Shown piece by piece: positions 48,505 through 59,150 of a DNA stretch of 64,000 nucleotides. Positions within the stretch are counted from its first letter, which is position 1; every line of letters begins with the position of its first letter. This DNA comes from Taiwanofungus camphoratus (lineage: Eukaryota > Basidiomycota > Agaricomycetes > Polyporales > Taiwanofungaceae): assembly GCA_003999685.1 (NCBI GenBank), contig CP021221.1:2418001-2482000 (forward strand). The letters run 5' to 3'. Below the pieces are notes generated by a model that was not told where the DNA came from, made no database searches, and worked only from the letters and a program-made list of their open reading frames with translations. A program made the position numbers and the translations under genes.

Positions 48505-51500
48505 TTAGGACAAGATTCCCTACAAATTCTATCTCAGGATAGCGAATTAGAACGCGAACAAGCGAACGAAACCGGACCCTCACCAACGTCCTCATAGGAA
48601 GGATTGGGTAAGACCAGTGTCCTCGTTGGAAAGGACTGGCAGGAGGATCACTTGACTACAAGTGCGTACCATCAGTGTCGAGTTGAAGGATAAGAAACAC
48701 CGGAAAGATGGAGAAGTTCCTGGCGATAGTCTGGAGAGCTATCACCTGGCGAAGAAAATTGAAGGAAGGAAGGGAGGAAGACCACATACCCCGACCAGAA
48801 ACAACAGAAGAAGCAGCCCTAGGGATCCCCTGGGATGGACCGCTTACCCCAAGCGACAATGACCTCAGACTTTCTCAGCCCTCCACTGAAGCCCTCGAAC
48901 AGGGGCAGAGAGGCACAGGCTCCAGGCAAGGACACCGACACAACCACCCCAATACAGCTCTGACACCTCATCACTGGAAGAAGAGGAGCTGCTACCGATG
49001 CAGGAAGCCAGGACACTTGGTCAAGGCATGCCCGGAGCCCAGGAAAATCAGAAAGGAAGGACACAGAGACGTGGCCCTAGGGGAAGCTGACGATGAACAC
49101 GATGATCCACACAAAAGCGAACCCAGACTTCCACAACCTTCCAATGATGCCGGGAGAGACAGGGAACTGGAACTGCACCACTCGTCAAACTCAGATGACT
49201 TCGCCTTGGAGGAAACCCAGCCGTATCCGGTCCCACCAGCAGACTACTGGAGCAGTGAAGAAACGGAAGAATCCTTAGGAACGTCCACCGTAGAGTCCAT
49301 TGAACAGAAACGGTTCCCTCATTTTAAACACTTCACTGATGCCCCAGGAGGGGAATCAACGGCTGAAGGCACGGGGAAACCTGTGCAAGGAAACTTGGAC
49401 AAGCCAAAGACCAGTAAGGACCCGACCATCTCAATGGGGGCCACAATCACAGGATATCGGAAGGGAACCACTCTGTATGTAGAAGGTTATGTTGTCGCCG
49501 GGAAAAAGGCCATCGCTGTGAGACCACTAATCGATAGCGGAGCCGATGCCAACCTCATACACCCTGACCTTGTGGAACAATGGGGACTGCCCACACGACC
49601 GCTACCTCAGAAGGTACGAAGTACGACCATTGATGGGACCCCCAACAGGGGTGGACCGATTACCCACCGAGTTGAAGGGAGCATACGGCTTGAAGGGTAT
49701 GACATACCCACAAACTTCTATGTATCAGACATCGGGGACCTCGAAGTAGTGCTGGGCAACCCTTGGTTGATTCAAGTCAACCCGCAGATTGATTGGCCGA
49801 AAGGGACCCTCACGGTTGACCCGGACAGGATTAAGGAATGGCAGGGGTACTATGCTTGGATCATGAACCAGCCTACCACGGACGGTATCCCATTGTGCCG
49901 AGCCTCTGCACACGAGGACGATGATGAGCTAGAAACCATCCTATGTGCTTATACAAGGGGAGAAGGGGTCTTAGGCATGTTCAACGATCAACCGGAACCC
50001 CTATTCGATGAAACGGGCCTGCTGCAGCCACCCAAGAAGTCTCAACCATCATTAGATCGGAACAGTCATGTAAGGGGCTCAAAACGGTTTATAGCCACCG
50101 CCAGGCAGACAAGCGCACCACTGACACCCCCTGAGGAGGGGCCACAGATCGAAGACCTGGTGCCTGAGTACTTGCTCGACTACCGGGACCGCTTTGAAAA
50201 GGCGGCCGCTGCTCGATTCCCTGATTCGAGACCATGGGACCACGCTGTGGAGACAAAGCCTAACTTTGTACCTAGAAAGTGCGGGGTAATTGCATTATCC
50301 CTGGCTGAACAAGCAGAGATGGACAAGTTCCTTGACGAGAACCTGGCGAAAGGATATCTACGGGACTCAAAGTCGCCCATGGCCTCCCCAGCATTTTTTG
50401 TGGCAAAAAAGGATGGTACACTCAGGCCCTGTCAGGATTACCGATATCTCAACAACAGCACGGTAAAAGATGCATACCCACTTCCACTCATTGGAGAGCT
50501 CATCGACAACCTGCAAAAGGCAACCATATTCACGAAGCTGGACCTCCGAAATGGCTACAACAATGTACGCATCAGGGAGGGCGACCAGTGGAAGGGAGCG
50601 TTCATGGTGAATCACCACGGAACCAAGAAGCTAGTTGAACCAACGGTAATGTTCTACGGCATGTGCAATGCCCCGGCCACCTTCCAGCGGCTTATGAATG
50701 ATGGGTTTCAAGACATGCTTGCGGAAGGATGGTTAGCCATTTATATGGACGACATCCTGATCTACTCCGATGATGCTACCATCCACCGAGAACGGACACG
50801 CCGGGTACTGCAACGCTTGCAGGAGATGGACCTCTTTGTGAAACCGGAAAAGTGTGCCTTTGATGTACAAGAAGTCGAGTTTCTGGGAATGACCATCACA
50901 CCGGGCCACATCCATATGGACACTGGCAAGCTGCGGGGCATCGATGAATGGCCCATACCGACCAAAGTCAAGGATGTGGAACGATTCCTGGGCCTTGCCA
51001 ATTACTATCGACGGTTTATACGCGGATTCTCGGACATCGCCCACCCCCTGAATGCACTTAAGAAAAAGGGGGTAGATTGGAACTGGTCGAACAAGTGCCA
51101 GGCAGCATTCGAGGCACTTAAACGCCGTTTTTGTGAGGCCCCAGTACTCACCATGCCTGACCCTGAGAAACCGTTTGTAATCGAGGCCGATGCCTCACTG
51201 GTTGCAACAGGTGCAGTACTGCAACAGGAAGGCCCTGATGGGAAACTTCACCCGGTGGCATTCCTTTCAAAATCGCTGAAGGAAGCAGAACGGAACTATC
51301 AGATCTATGATAGAGAACTACTGGCAATTGTACGAGCACTTGAGGAATGGCGTCACCACCTGGAGGGCGCAAAGCACCCGGTCACGGTTATAACGGACCA
51401 CAAGAACCTGACATACTTCAGAGAAGCCCAACGGCTAACACGACGCCAGGCACGATGGCAACTGCTGCTATCGCAGTTTGACTTACTACTGGAGAATCGA

Positions 51501-53166
51501 AAGGGTAAACGACTCGTAGTGGCGGACGCCCTATCACGTAGACCAGGACATCCAGGGGGTGAGAGGGACAATGAGGACATTGTCCTCTTACCAGAAACGC
51601 TGTTTGCAAAGGCAGTTAATGTTGATCTCATCGAGCGCATCCGGCAACACCGAAGTCGTGACAGCATGGTCATCGAGACGATTGACGCCTTAAAAAGGGG
51701 GAAAGTACCACCATTCAAGGGCACTGGATTTGCGCACACAACATTGGCCGATTGGGATGTGCAGGATGGATTGATTCTGTACAAAAATCGAATCTACGTA
51801 CCACCTAGTGACGACTTGCGCAGAGAAGTCATTCGACTTTGCCATGACACCCCAGCTATGGCCCACCCAGGAGCGCAGGGAACATTTGCCATTGCCAGAA
51901 GGGACTGGTTCTGGGATGGTATGGCCACCTTTATCGAAAACTACGTGAAAGGCTGCGCCAAATGCCAGGAGAATAAGGTCAACACGCATCCAACACGACC
52001 ACCAACGCAACCCATCCCAACGGAACCGAACTCCAGGCCGTTCTCACACATCTCAGTCGACTTCATCACAGACCTGCCAGAATCGCGTGGATCTGACGCA
52101 CTAATGGTAGTGGTGGACCGAGAACTGTCCAAAGGGATAGTCCTGGTTCCTTGCAACAAGACCATCGATGCAGTAGGAACAGCCGAGGCACTCCATCAGA
52201 ACGTTTACCGGCGATATGGGCTACCTGACAGAATCATATCGGACCGAGGCCCACAGTTTGCAGCAACGGTGTTCCGGGAGTGGTGCAAGCTGACAGGTGT
52301 CAAAGCGGCCATGAGCACTGCCTACCATCCGCAGTCTGATGGAAGCACGGAGCGTGTCAACCAGGAACTCGAAGCCGCATGGAGGATCCTGTGTGCCAAC
52401 AATCCTCATAACTGGGCAAAGTTTATCCCGGAATTTGAATTCGCACACAATCAGGTGCCGCATGCTGGAAGAAGGGAGTCACCATTCAAGCTGATTATGG
52501 GATATGATCCAAAGGCAATCGGATCACCAAAGGCATCGGAAAGGTACCCATCAATCAAGGACCGACTCTTAGCCATCGGAGAGTTCAGAAAGGAAGCACT
52601 GGCAGCACAGGATCTAGCTGCGCAGTTGATGGCAGAAAGGGCTCGAACCACATGGCAGCCACTTGAGAAGGGGACGCAGGTTTGGCTAGAAGCAACTAAC
52701 CTCCGCCTAAAGACCCCGAGGAAGTTTTCCCCAAAGCGAGTGGGACCACTCAAGATAGCCGAAGTCCTAGGACCGCTAACGTACAAGCTTCAGCTACCAA
52801 GGGCATGGAAGATACATCCAGTATTCCATGCATCGCTGTTGACACCATACAGGGAAACCAAGGAACATGGTCCGAACTTCACAAGGCCGCCCCCAGAATT
52901 AGTCGATGGCGATGAAGAATACGAAGTCGAAGCCATTCACGGGCATCGTGCCCAACGTGGGAAATGGCAGTTCCTAATCAAATGGGTTGGATGGCCGAAC
53001 TCGGCTAATACATGGCAGTCCGAGGCGGACTTAAGGAACTCGCCCGACCTTCTGGAGGAATATAAGAAGGTCAACAGGTTGCCTGCAAGGCCCCAGGTCA
53101 ACGCCCGCTACACCCGGATCTGCAAAGCTGCATACAACCGACATTCAGTGGAGGCACGGCACTACG

Positions 53167-53922
53167 ATGTCCACTCATACAGACCCCCGACAGCTATCCG
53201 TCTACTTGAACCACAGCGCAGCAAGGGTACGAGACCTCGCACCCCGAGTACGAGCAAGACACACACGCGCACACCCCTACCGAAACATTCAGGAGACAGT
53301 GCCCCCATTGGCAGCGTCCGACGATCCGTACGATCAGTGGAGACTTGCGCACCGCACGGCCTGGGCCCTGGTGGATGCCGATCTACGGCCAGAAATAGAC
53401 ACCCGGCTGTTGGCTTGGCCAGACCTGTGGGAGTTGACGAACATTTATCGGACACTGGTCATTGTCGCGCGAGAGGCTGGCAGCTTGGCCACACTCGAAC
53501 GAAGGCAAACAGGCCTTGGGCCAAATGGCAACAACCCGACAACGTGGCAGTTGGCCACTCTCCACATAGATGCAAGCCGAGCAGCCCGCAACCTGCTCGC
53601 CGTCCTCATGCGCTCCCCTCTAATGGGCGTCATCGACAACCTGATACCGCCACGACATCAGGCCAGAACACAGGCCCCTTCTGTCAGTGATGGTCCGCCC
53701 AACTCTATCACTGGTGGTGCCCCTAGCTCGACCAGTGGGGGGAACTCCCCCTTCTGCATACGATGTCGACAAATGGGACATTGGAGCCATGACTGCATGC
53801 ATACCAGTGATGACGATATCTCTTCCGACCAGTCTGACACCCTCCGACCACGAGCCAGGGTCAAATCAGAACAAGAGGGGTCAGACGCTGAGGGTTCGAT
53901 CGTCGGGGCGACGAGTCCTTGA
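53167..53922 (+). CDS. element 1 downstream frame with a zinc knuckle
   Basis: A 251-codon frame overlaps the end of the pol frame and stops just before the 3' LTR. It starts MSTHTDPRQLSVYLNHSAARV. A helical middle (PYDQWRLAHRTAWALVDADL, LLAWPDLWELTNIYRTLVIV) is followed near residues 197-210 by CIRCRQMGHWSHDC, a Gag-type CX2CX4HX4C knuckle, and an acidic tail. Ty3/Gypsy elements normally place Gag first. Here the region upstream of protease is too short for a usual capsid domain, so this frame could supply the Gag-like function. That is inference. The same frame is present unchanged in copy B. Confidence 0.7.
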   Translation: MSTHTDPRQLSVYLNHSAARVRDLAPRVRARHTRAHPYRNIQETVPPLAASDDPYDQWRLAHRTAWALVDADLRPEIDTRLLAWPDLWELTNIYRTLVIVAREAGSLATLERRQTGLGPNGNNPTTWQLATLHIDASRAARNLLAVLMRSPLMGVIDNLIPPRHQARTQAPSVSDGPPNSITGGAPSSTSGGNSPFCIRCRQMGHWSHDCMHTSDDDISSDQSDTLRPRARVKSEQEGSDAEGSIVGATSP

Positions 53923-53933
53923 GAGGGGGGTAA

Positions 53934-54504
53934 TGTTACAAGGCGGTGATGGTGCGAACTTACATTTTCATTTCTCTTCACTATACCGGACTAGCGGGTC
54001 GTGTACACTTACAATTATCACCATTATTCCTGACGGGCTGACCGTCACCCGCTTAGTTATGGACTGTTCCTCAGAAGGGACCACTTGGGCCTCTGACTTA
54101 TGGACGCTTAGGTGCTGGAACCCGTGGGAGTGAGGGCTGGCTTGCCCTAAACCCACCATAGTACTTAAGGGGTTGGCTCACCGCGGAGCACCCCAATCTT
54201 GTCCTCCTTAGTTACACCGTGTACTTTGGTGCCGTTGTTACCATTTGTACTTCACGACTAGGCTTAGGCCTCTATATCTTTGTCTATTCAACGGGTCACC
54301 TTAGACCACCTATATCCTTGTGACTACACTAGGACTTAGGCTGTGACTTAGCCCGCAACTCTCTCGAGACCGTTGGGCTAGCGGTTGAAGACTTAGACGT
54401 GTACTCGTCGTCAGCCAGGCTGACTCCTCGTTTACACTTCACGCCTGACTATTCAACAACCCCCCGTCACGGTAGTCACCTACGGGCGTAGACCCCCCGT
54501 AACA
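53934..54504 (+). repeat. 3' LTR of element 1 copy A
   Basis: The 571-bp sequence is identical to the 5' LTR. It is preceded by the purine-rich GAGAGGGGGGTAA, a plausible plus-strand primer tract. Confidence 0.95.
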
Positions 54505-54509
54505 ACGTG
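54505..54509. repeat. target-site duplication, right
   Basis: This is the second ACGTG copy, matching 47929-47933. Confidence 0.9.
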
Positions 54510-55028
54510 AGCCTAAAGGTATAACTAAGGCGGAGGCCCACCGGATAGGTGCTATAAGAGGTGCTGAAGGGCGCGAAGTCACAGCGACTTCGTAGATCGT
54601 AGTGCGTAGTTCGGGAAGCGTAGACGTGGTTCGTAGATATATCGCGAGCGTAGACGTAGTTCAAAGGTACTGAAACAGAGCTGGGGTGGAGACTTAGGGG
54701 CCTTAGGACCATTCCTAAGGTTGTACTCGCGACACTTTCCTGAGATCGGAGCTACAGGGGAACTTGTATTTCAAAGAGAGAAGCGTGCACTGAGGGGTCT
54801 CTCTCGTACATAGTAAACTACCTCTGACTAAATAGGGGAGCGTGAGGTGAACTATTCTTGCGTGAAGTGATCCTTACGAGTCCGAAATGTGTACTAAAGC
54901 ACATGGGCTCCGAAGTGAACACGAGGAGGATAGGAACTAAATAGGAGCTGAAACAGGGGAACTACGTACGGTAGAAAGGTGATCAACTTCATTCACAAGG
55001 GCAGGATGACTATCCGAGAGCAGCCATG
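54510..55028. other. right half of the block interior
   Basis: This is the sequence between element 1 copy A and the right inverted arm. With 47336-47928 it forms the roughly 1.1-kb interior of the inverted-arm block. Short words such as CGAAGT, CTACG and CTTAGG recur. No gene is seen. Confidence 0.5.
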
Positions 55029-55608
55029 CACCGTGATCACCTATCTTAGTGGGCTAAGAGCGCACGAAGTTCTTAGCAGTGGAACTTGGCCTAATTGGGG
55101 TAGGAGGTGTCCTAACTGGGTGGAGGGCCATATGGATATGCCCTAGGATGACCTTATGGCATAGGATCGAGACCCATGGGGTGCGCAAGGCTTCCTAAGT
55201 CCAACTTCCAGAACTTCGGACCATTTTGGAGCCTATCGGAGGTAGCTGCAATCACAAGAGCTAGGAGAGACTTAGCTAAGACTTCTTAGCTAAGCCCAGG
55301 ATGAGTGACATAGTAGATAGGACCTAGATCCAATGGAACAGTATGGAAGGGCCGGCAGTGTCTGATAGTGGACTTAGCAGGAGTTAGGGACTTCGCGTCT
55401 AGCATTCGAAACCTTGTAGCACCTCGTGTGACTTTGCAAGACTTCGTAGAGTGTTAGGAGGGTTTAGGAAGGAAAGGGGGCGTTAGGAATATTATAGGGA
55501 CCTATCCCTCCTGTCGTAGGCTGTAGAAGAGTCTTAGAGTGGTCGGTTGGGGGATTAGAAAGCTCCTAAAATCGTGATTTGGGGCCCAGGAGGCTACGGG
55601 ACTCATCA
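55029..55608 (-). repeat. right arm of the 580-bp inverted repeat; start of element 2's 3' LTR
   Basis: Read on the minus strand it begins TGATGAGTCCCGTAGCC directly after a polypurine tract (55609-55618), exactly where a 3' LTR should begin. It is the reverse complement of 46756-47335. Whether the LTR ends near 55027 or continues to 46756 is unresolved. Confidence 0.75.
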
Positions 55609-55645
55609 CCTCCTCCCTATTGAAATCCTGACTGTCCTCAGTCAG
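55609..55645 (-). repeat. polypurine tract block plus hairpin, LTR-proximal copy
   Basis: On the minus strand the order is hairpin CTGACTG-AGGA-CAGTCAG (55645-55628), a 2-base spacer, then TTTCAATAGGGAGGAGG (55625-55609) ending at the LTR start. The tract is the expected primer for plus-strand DNA synthesis. The same block occurs at 59114-59150. Confidence 0.8.
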
Positions 55646-55776
55646 TGTGCGCGACCGTGGGAATTTGTAGCCTATCGCATCCGATCTGCGAAGCGGGCGA
55701 TATCCTGATAGAAGCTAATCGTGGGTGCCTCTTATCTTTTTCTCCTTCCCCCCCTTTTGCCTTTCCCTTCCCCATC

Positions 55777-57139
55777 ATGTTCGACGATATGGACTCTGAT
55801 GGTGTTAGCCTAGCTCACAGCGATGTCCTGGCGCTCCTTGATTCTCGTCCGGAGGGTGTAGCGGAGGCCGAAGATTACTTGCAGTGGGCGAGGAACTTAG
55901 GACGTCGTGTGGTACGTGTCCTCCTCGATCGCTCGTTACATTGTCTTCACTGCGTTATAGGGTAACTGGCGGGTCCTGTCCCAGGCTTCGAACGCTCCCA
56001 CCAATCCTACCTTAGAGGCCGCCATCGTCGAAGGCTTGATGGCGATCCTCCCTCTCGCGGATTCGTTGTGGATTTCGTGGGCCCGCACTGGCTTTCCTCA
56101 GTTTGCCGCTATGCTTCAAGAGCAAGACGCACAGCGCAAACTCGCCCGCGTGACCGAACGACTTCGTGTGGAGGCAGCCGAGCGCGCTGCCCAACTTGCG
56201 GCTTCGTCTTCTGCTCCTTTGCCGGCCCCTAGTCATATCTCATCGCGCACTCATCGTCCCTCAGCTCGGGCCAAGGCAGCAGCTTCTACTCGCGCGGCTT
56301 CCCAGGCCAGCTCAATCATAGCCTCTGTTTCTAGCGGCCAAGTCGGCGAACTCGCCTCGTCCACGAGTTCAGGTGTCTTCGTAGGGGTCCCTCCTACTCA
56401 GGGGAAGGACACTGCGAAGGCGAAGGCCCCTCCGATGCCTGAAGCCCTGGCTAACATGGCAAAGGTGGCGGAGCATCGGCGAACCCATGCGAAGGTGAGT
56501 GCACATCTTTTTCGTGACTGTTCGCGACTTATCATCGCTACCTAGTGCAATCACTGCAGCACCTACACCACCAACTTCGGGTGTGAACTCCCCACAGGCG
56601 CCGTGAAGTGCGGTAAGTGCCTGCGAGAGTCGCAGGGGTGTTATTGGGGCGGATTCTCTGTAGACGGTAAGGAGCGTGGAGTGTGCGTTTCGAAATGTGG
56701 TAGGGCTCCTCGCACCCTCGTTATCGCGTCATTGCTGATGTTAGGATGTCCCCTAGCTGCGGGCCAACCTCCTCAGGTGTCCCCGCCTCACGCCCGCGAG
56801 CCCAAGAAGGCAAAGTCGACCCCTGCACCTACGATGTCGCTCGAGGCCTCGCTGGCCCTTAACGGTGCCGAATACTTGGATGGCCTCACCCCTGCACATC
56901 AAGCCGTTGTCGAAGGCCTCTGGTATGACCACGCGATGGCCGAAAGTTGCGCGATGCGCCTCGAAGACTACATCTCGGGGCTCTATCGTGCCGAAACCGC
57001 CCTAACCGGTCGTACACCTGCACCGCTCGACTTGAGTTCTCTCCCTCTTCCTCGCCGTCGCGTCGCCACCTCCTCTACCGATCTTGGTCCCTCCAGCAAG
57101 TCCAAGCAGGATGAGGAAGATGCCGAGGCCGAGGTTTAG
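55777..57139 (+). CDS. antisense spliced gene in element 2, Zn2Cys6-like cysteine-rich protein
   Basis: The start at 55777 (MFDDMDSDGVSLAHSDV) follows a CT-rich leader. Introns at 55912-55960 and from 56494 to the TAG before 56548 have good GT..AG signals; a third near 56.66-56.74 kb is possible. The product has a helical N-terminal part, an Ala/Ser-rich linker, and a cluster CNHC-x8-C-x8-CGKC-x6-C followed by YWGG. The six cysteines fit the layout of the fungal Zn2Cys6 binuclear cluster, with 8 instead of 6 residues after the second Cys. A helical region (LNGAEYLDGLTPAHQAVVEG) and a charged tail follow. It runs opposite to pol within the same element. Function is unknown; a DNA-binding or regulatory role is inference. 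Confidence 0.7.
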
Positions 57140-57674
57140 AAGATGGGGGGGGGTTCGTAGTTCGTCGTCTCGCCCGTTCCATATCCGTCGCACCAACGTG
57201 CTGTATTCTCTCTCGTTGCACATCCCTTTGCTAGGGAACTTCTTCAATATGTGTACAATAGTCTGAATATAGCGGACGCAAACATCGTCCTTGTGAAAAG
57301 GTTCCTAAGTGCGTGAAGTAATCAAACAACACAGGGATGAATTAGAAGACTTAGGGGGATAAAATGCGCTCGTTTAGGCTCAGTAAATCATCATGGCCTT
57401 GAAGGGCTTAAGGCCCCTCATGCAATCTTCGCTCTGCTTGGCATTTTAGAAGCTTTTAGAACGATATTGCGACTTCGTGAGTTGAATCACTATAGTAAAA
57501 TTTAGGAGATGTTGTAAGTAAAATTTCGTAGACGTTCGAGACTTCGTAGCTATCAAAACTGAGTGGGGGCTTGTTGGGGAAAGTAAAACATGACCAAAAG
57601 GTAAGCGAAAAGTAAAATGGACATAGCGTAATCTTAGCTAAAGTCGGGGTATCGTCGATTGCTCCTCTGATTCT
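57140..57674. other. element 2 interval between pol and the antisense gene
   Basis: An AT-richer 535-bp stretch between the 3' ends of two convergent frames. It has repeated AAGTAAAAT and CTTCGTAG words and one CTTAGCTAAAGTC shared in style with the inverted arms. No gene is seen. Confidence 0.5.
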
Positions 57675-59113
57675 TTAGTGAGCTTCGGATGGGCTAGAGT
57701 CGGACTTAGGAGAGTAGGGATACGATCCTAGTTCTTCGTCATCGCCTTGGGTGGTAGTCAGCTCTAATTTGCGAAGTCGCTCTGTCGACACGTCCAAGAG
57801 TTTGGTAGGAAGTTTGAGGGCTTTTTGCGCTAAGTAGGGGATGACTCGAAAGGCTGCCGTAGGCCTGTCGAGTACTGAACCATCCAATTCGCATAGGATA
57901 TAAGCACCACCTCTGTTCCTAGATACTACGAGTACTGGGCCGAGGTAGCGAGGTCGCATCTTCCGATTTAGGGACTTTTCTATCTGCATGTTGCGAATTA
58001 GTACTAAATCGCCCTTTTCGAAGTTGAAATCGTGGATGGAGTGCTTATGCTTTTCTTCGAATCGCAGAGCAGCTTGTCTTCACGCTTTGTAGACCTTCGA
58101 ATGTAGTTCCGCTACCTGAGTCATCCGCTTTTGCAATGTGATAGCTCGACGTGCGATAAGATCGGTCGTGGATAGCATGGAGGACGGAGGAGGAAGGATA
58201 TATGTGGCCTCTACAACGTCCAAAGGGATAACAGGGTGGGTGCCAGTGACCGTGAAATAGGGTGAACATCCCATGCGCTTTTGAGTCGTGATCCTTTCAG
58301 ACCAGAAGACTGAATACGTTGCCTGAGACCATTTAGACTCTTCGCCATCCACGGCCTTGAATAGAGCCTGCCTAACGTCGAAGTGAGGTCTCTCCACCAG
58401 TCCGTTGGCACACGAATTGTACCCGCTAATTCGGATGTGTCGTAGCTGGTACTTCTTCGCTATGTAGTTCATAGCTTTTACGAAGGGAGCGCCGTTGTCC
58501 GTGACTATCTCCGATAGCGCGCCCCACCTACAAACAAAGTCTTCGAAGAGCCATTCTGCCAAAGCTTTAGCCGTCTCCTTGCGAAGCATCCAAAATTTGG
58601 GGTACTGGGTTAGAGAACACCGGCCTTGCACCAAGTACCTAAATCCGTTAGAAGGGGGCATATGCTTGGTATCTATATAAACCTTTGCGAAGATCGGAGC
58701 AGGCGTAGCAACCGTAGGAGGGATTAGGATCTGCCGCACTTGGTGAATCTGGCATAGGTGGCAGCTTCAAACATACCAGGCAATGTCGATATGGTGGTAG
58801 GGCCACCAAAACCGCTCTGAAATCAGCACCTTCGTAGCGTGTATTCCTCGGTGTGTGACTGCATCATGACATTCTTGGAGGATTCGTAGACGATCTGCCT
58901 GCTTTACAACTAGTTTGTGAGCTCCTTGTGGATCTTTGCACCATAGTATGTCCTCATCGAGGAAGAATAGAAGACAGTATTTTACGAAACCTTCGTATTC
59001 TGAATCCGATAGGTTGGCAGGTCTCGCGAGGCTTCGTAGGAATTTTGCTACTACATCAAGTCTTGCGTCAGCTTCCTTGGCCATTTCGGATCTTGGGATG
59101 CTATTGTAGCTCT

Positions 59114-59150
59114 CCTCCTCCCTATTGAAACCTTGGCTGTCCTCAGCCAA
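59114..59150 (-). repeat. internal copy of the polypurine tract block plus hairpin
   Basis: On the minus strand the hairpin TTGGCTG-AGGA-CAGCCAA (59150-59133) precedes TTTCAATAGGGAGGAGG (59130-59114). The 17-base tract is identical to the LTR-proximal copy. It lies within pol, between the RNase H and integrase core regions. Confidence 0.8.

Larger units (their letters stand above)
47934..54504 (+). mobile_element. element 1, copy A: complete young Ty3/Gypsy chromovirus-type LTR retrotransposon
   Basis: Two 571-bp LTRs, a 5-bp ACGTG target duplication and one long pol-type frame (48708-53690, 1660 codons) make this look whole. Parts in order by residue: zinc knuckle (95-108), aspartic protease DSGAD (about 276), reverse transcriptase with YMDD (about 679), RNase H (about 826), integrase with zinc finger and catalytic core (about 1040-1300), and a C-terminal chromodomain (about 1402-1458) that marks the chromovirus branch. 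A second frame (53167-53922) overlaps the end of the first and has its own zinc knuckle. The LTRs are identical by line-by-line reading, so the insertion is very recent. It sits inside the inverted-arm block. Confidence 0.95.

Noticed and set aside
48505-48560. tRNA primer-binding site after the element 1 5' LTR
   Set aside because: The sequence after the LTR (TTAGGACAAG) does not start with the usual TGG and I could not match it to a tRNA 3' end, so no primer is assigned.
53162-53455. Antisense frame over the end of element 1 pol (also in copy B)
   Set aside because: Conserved only because the two element copies are identical; no independent support.
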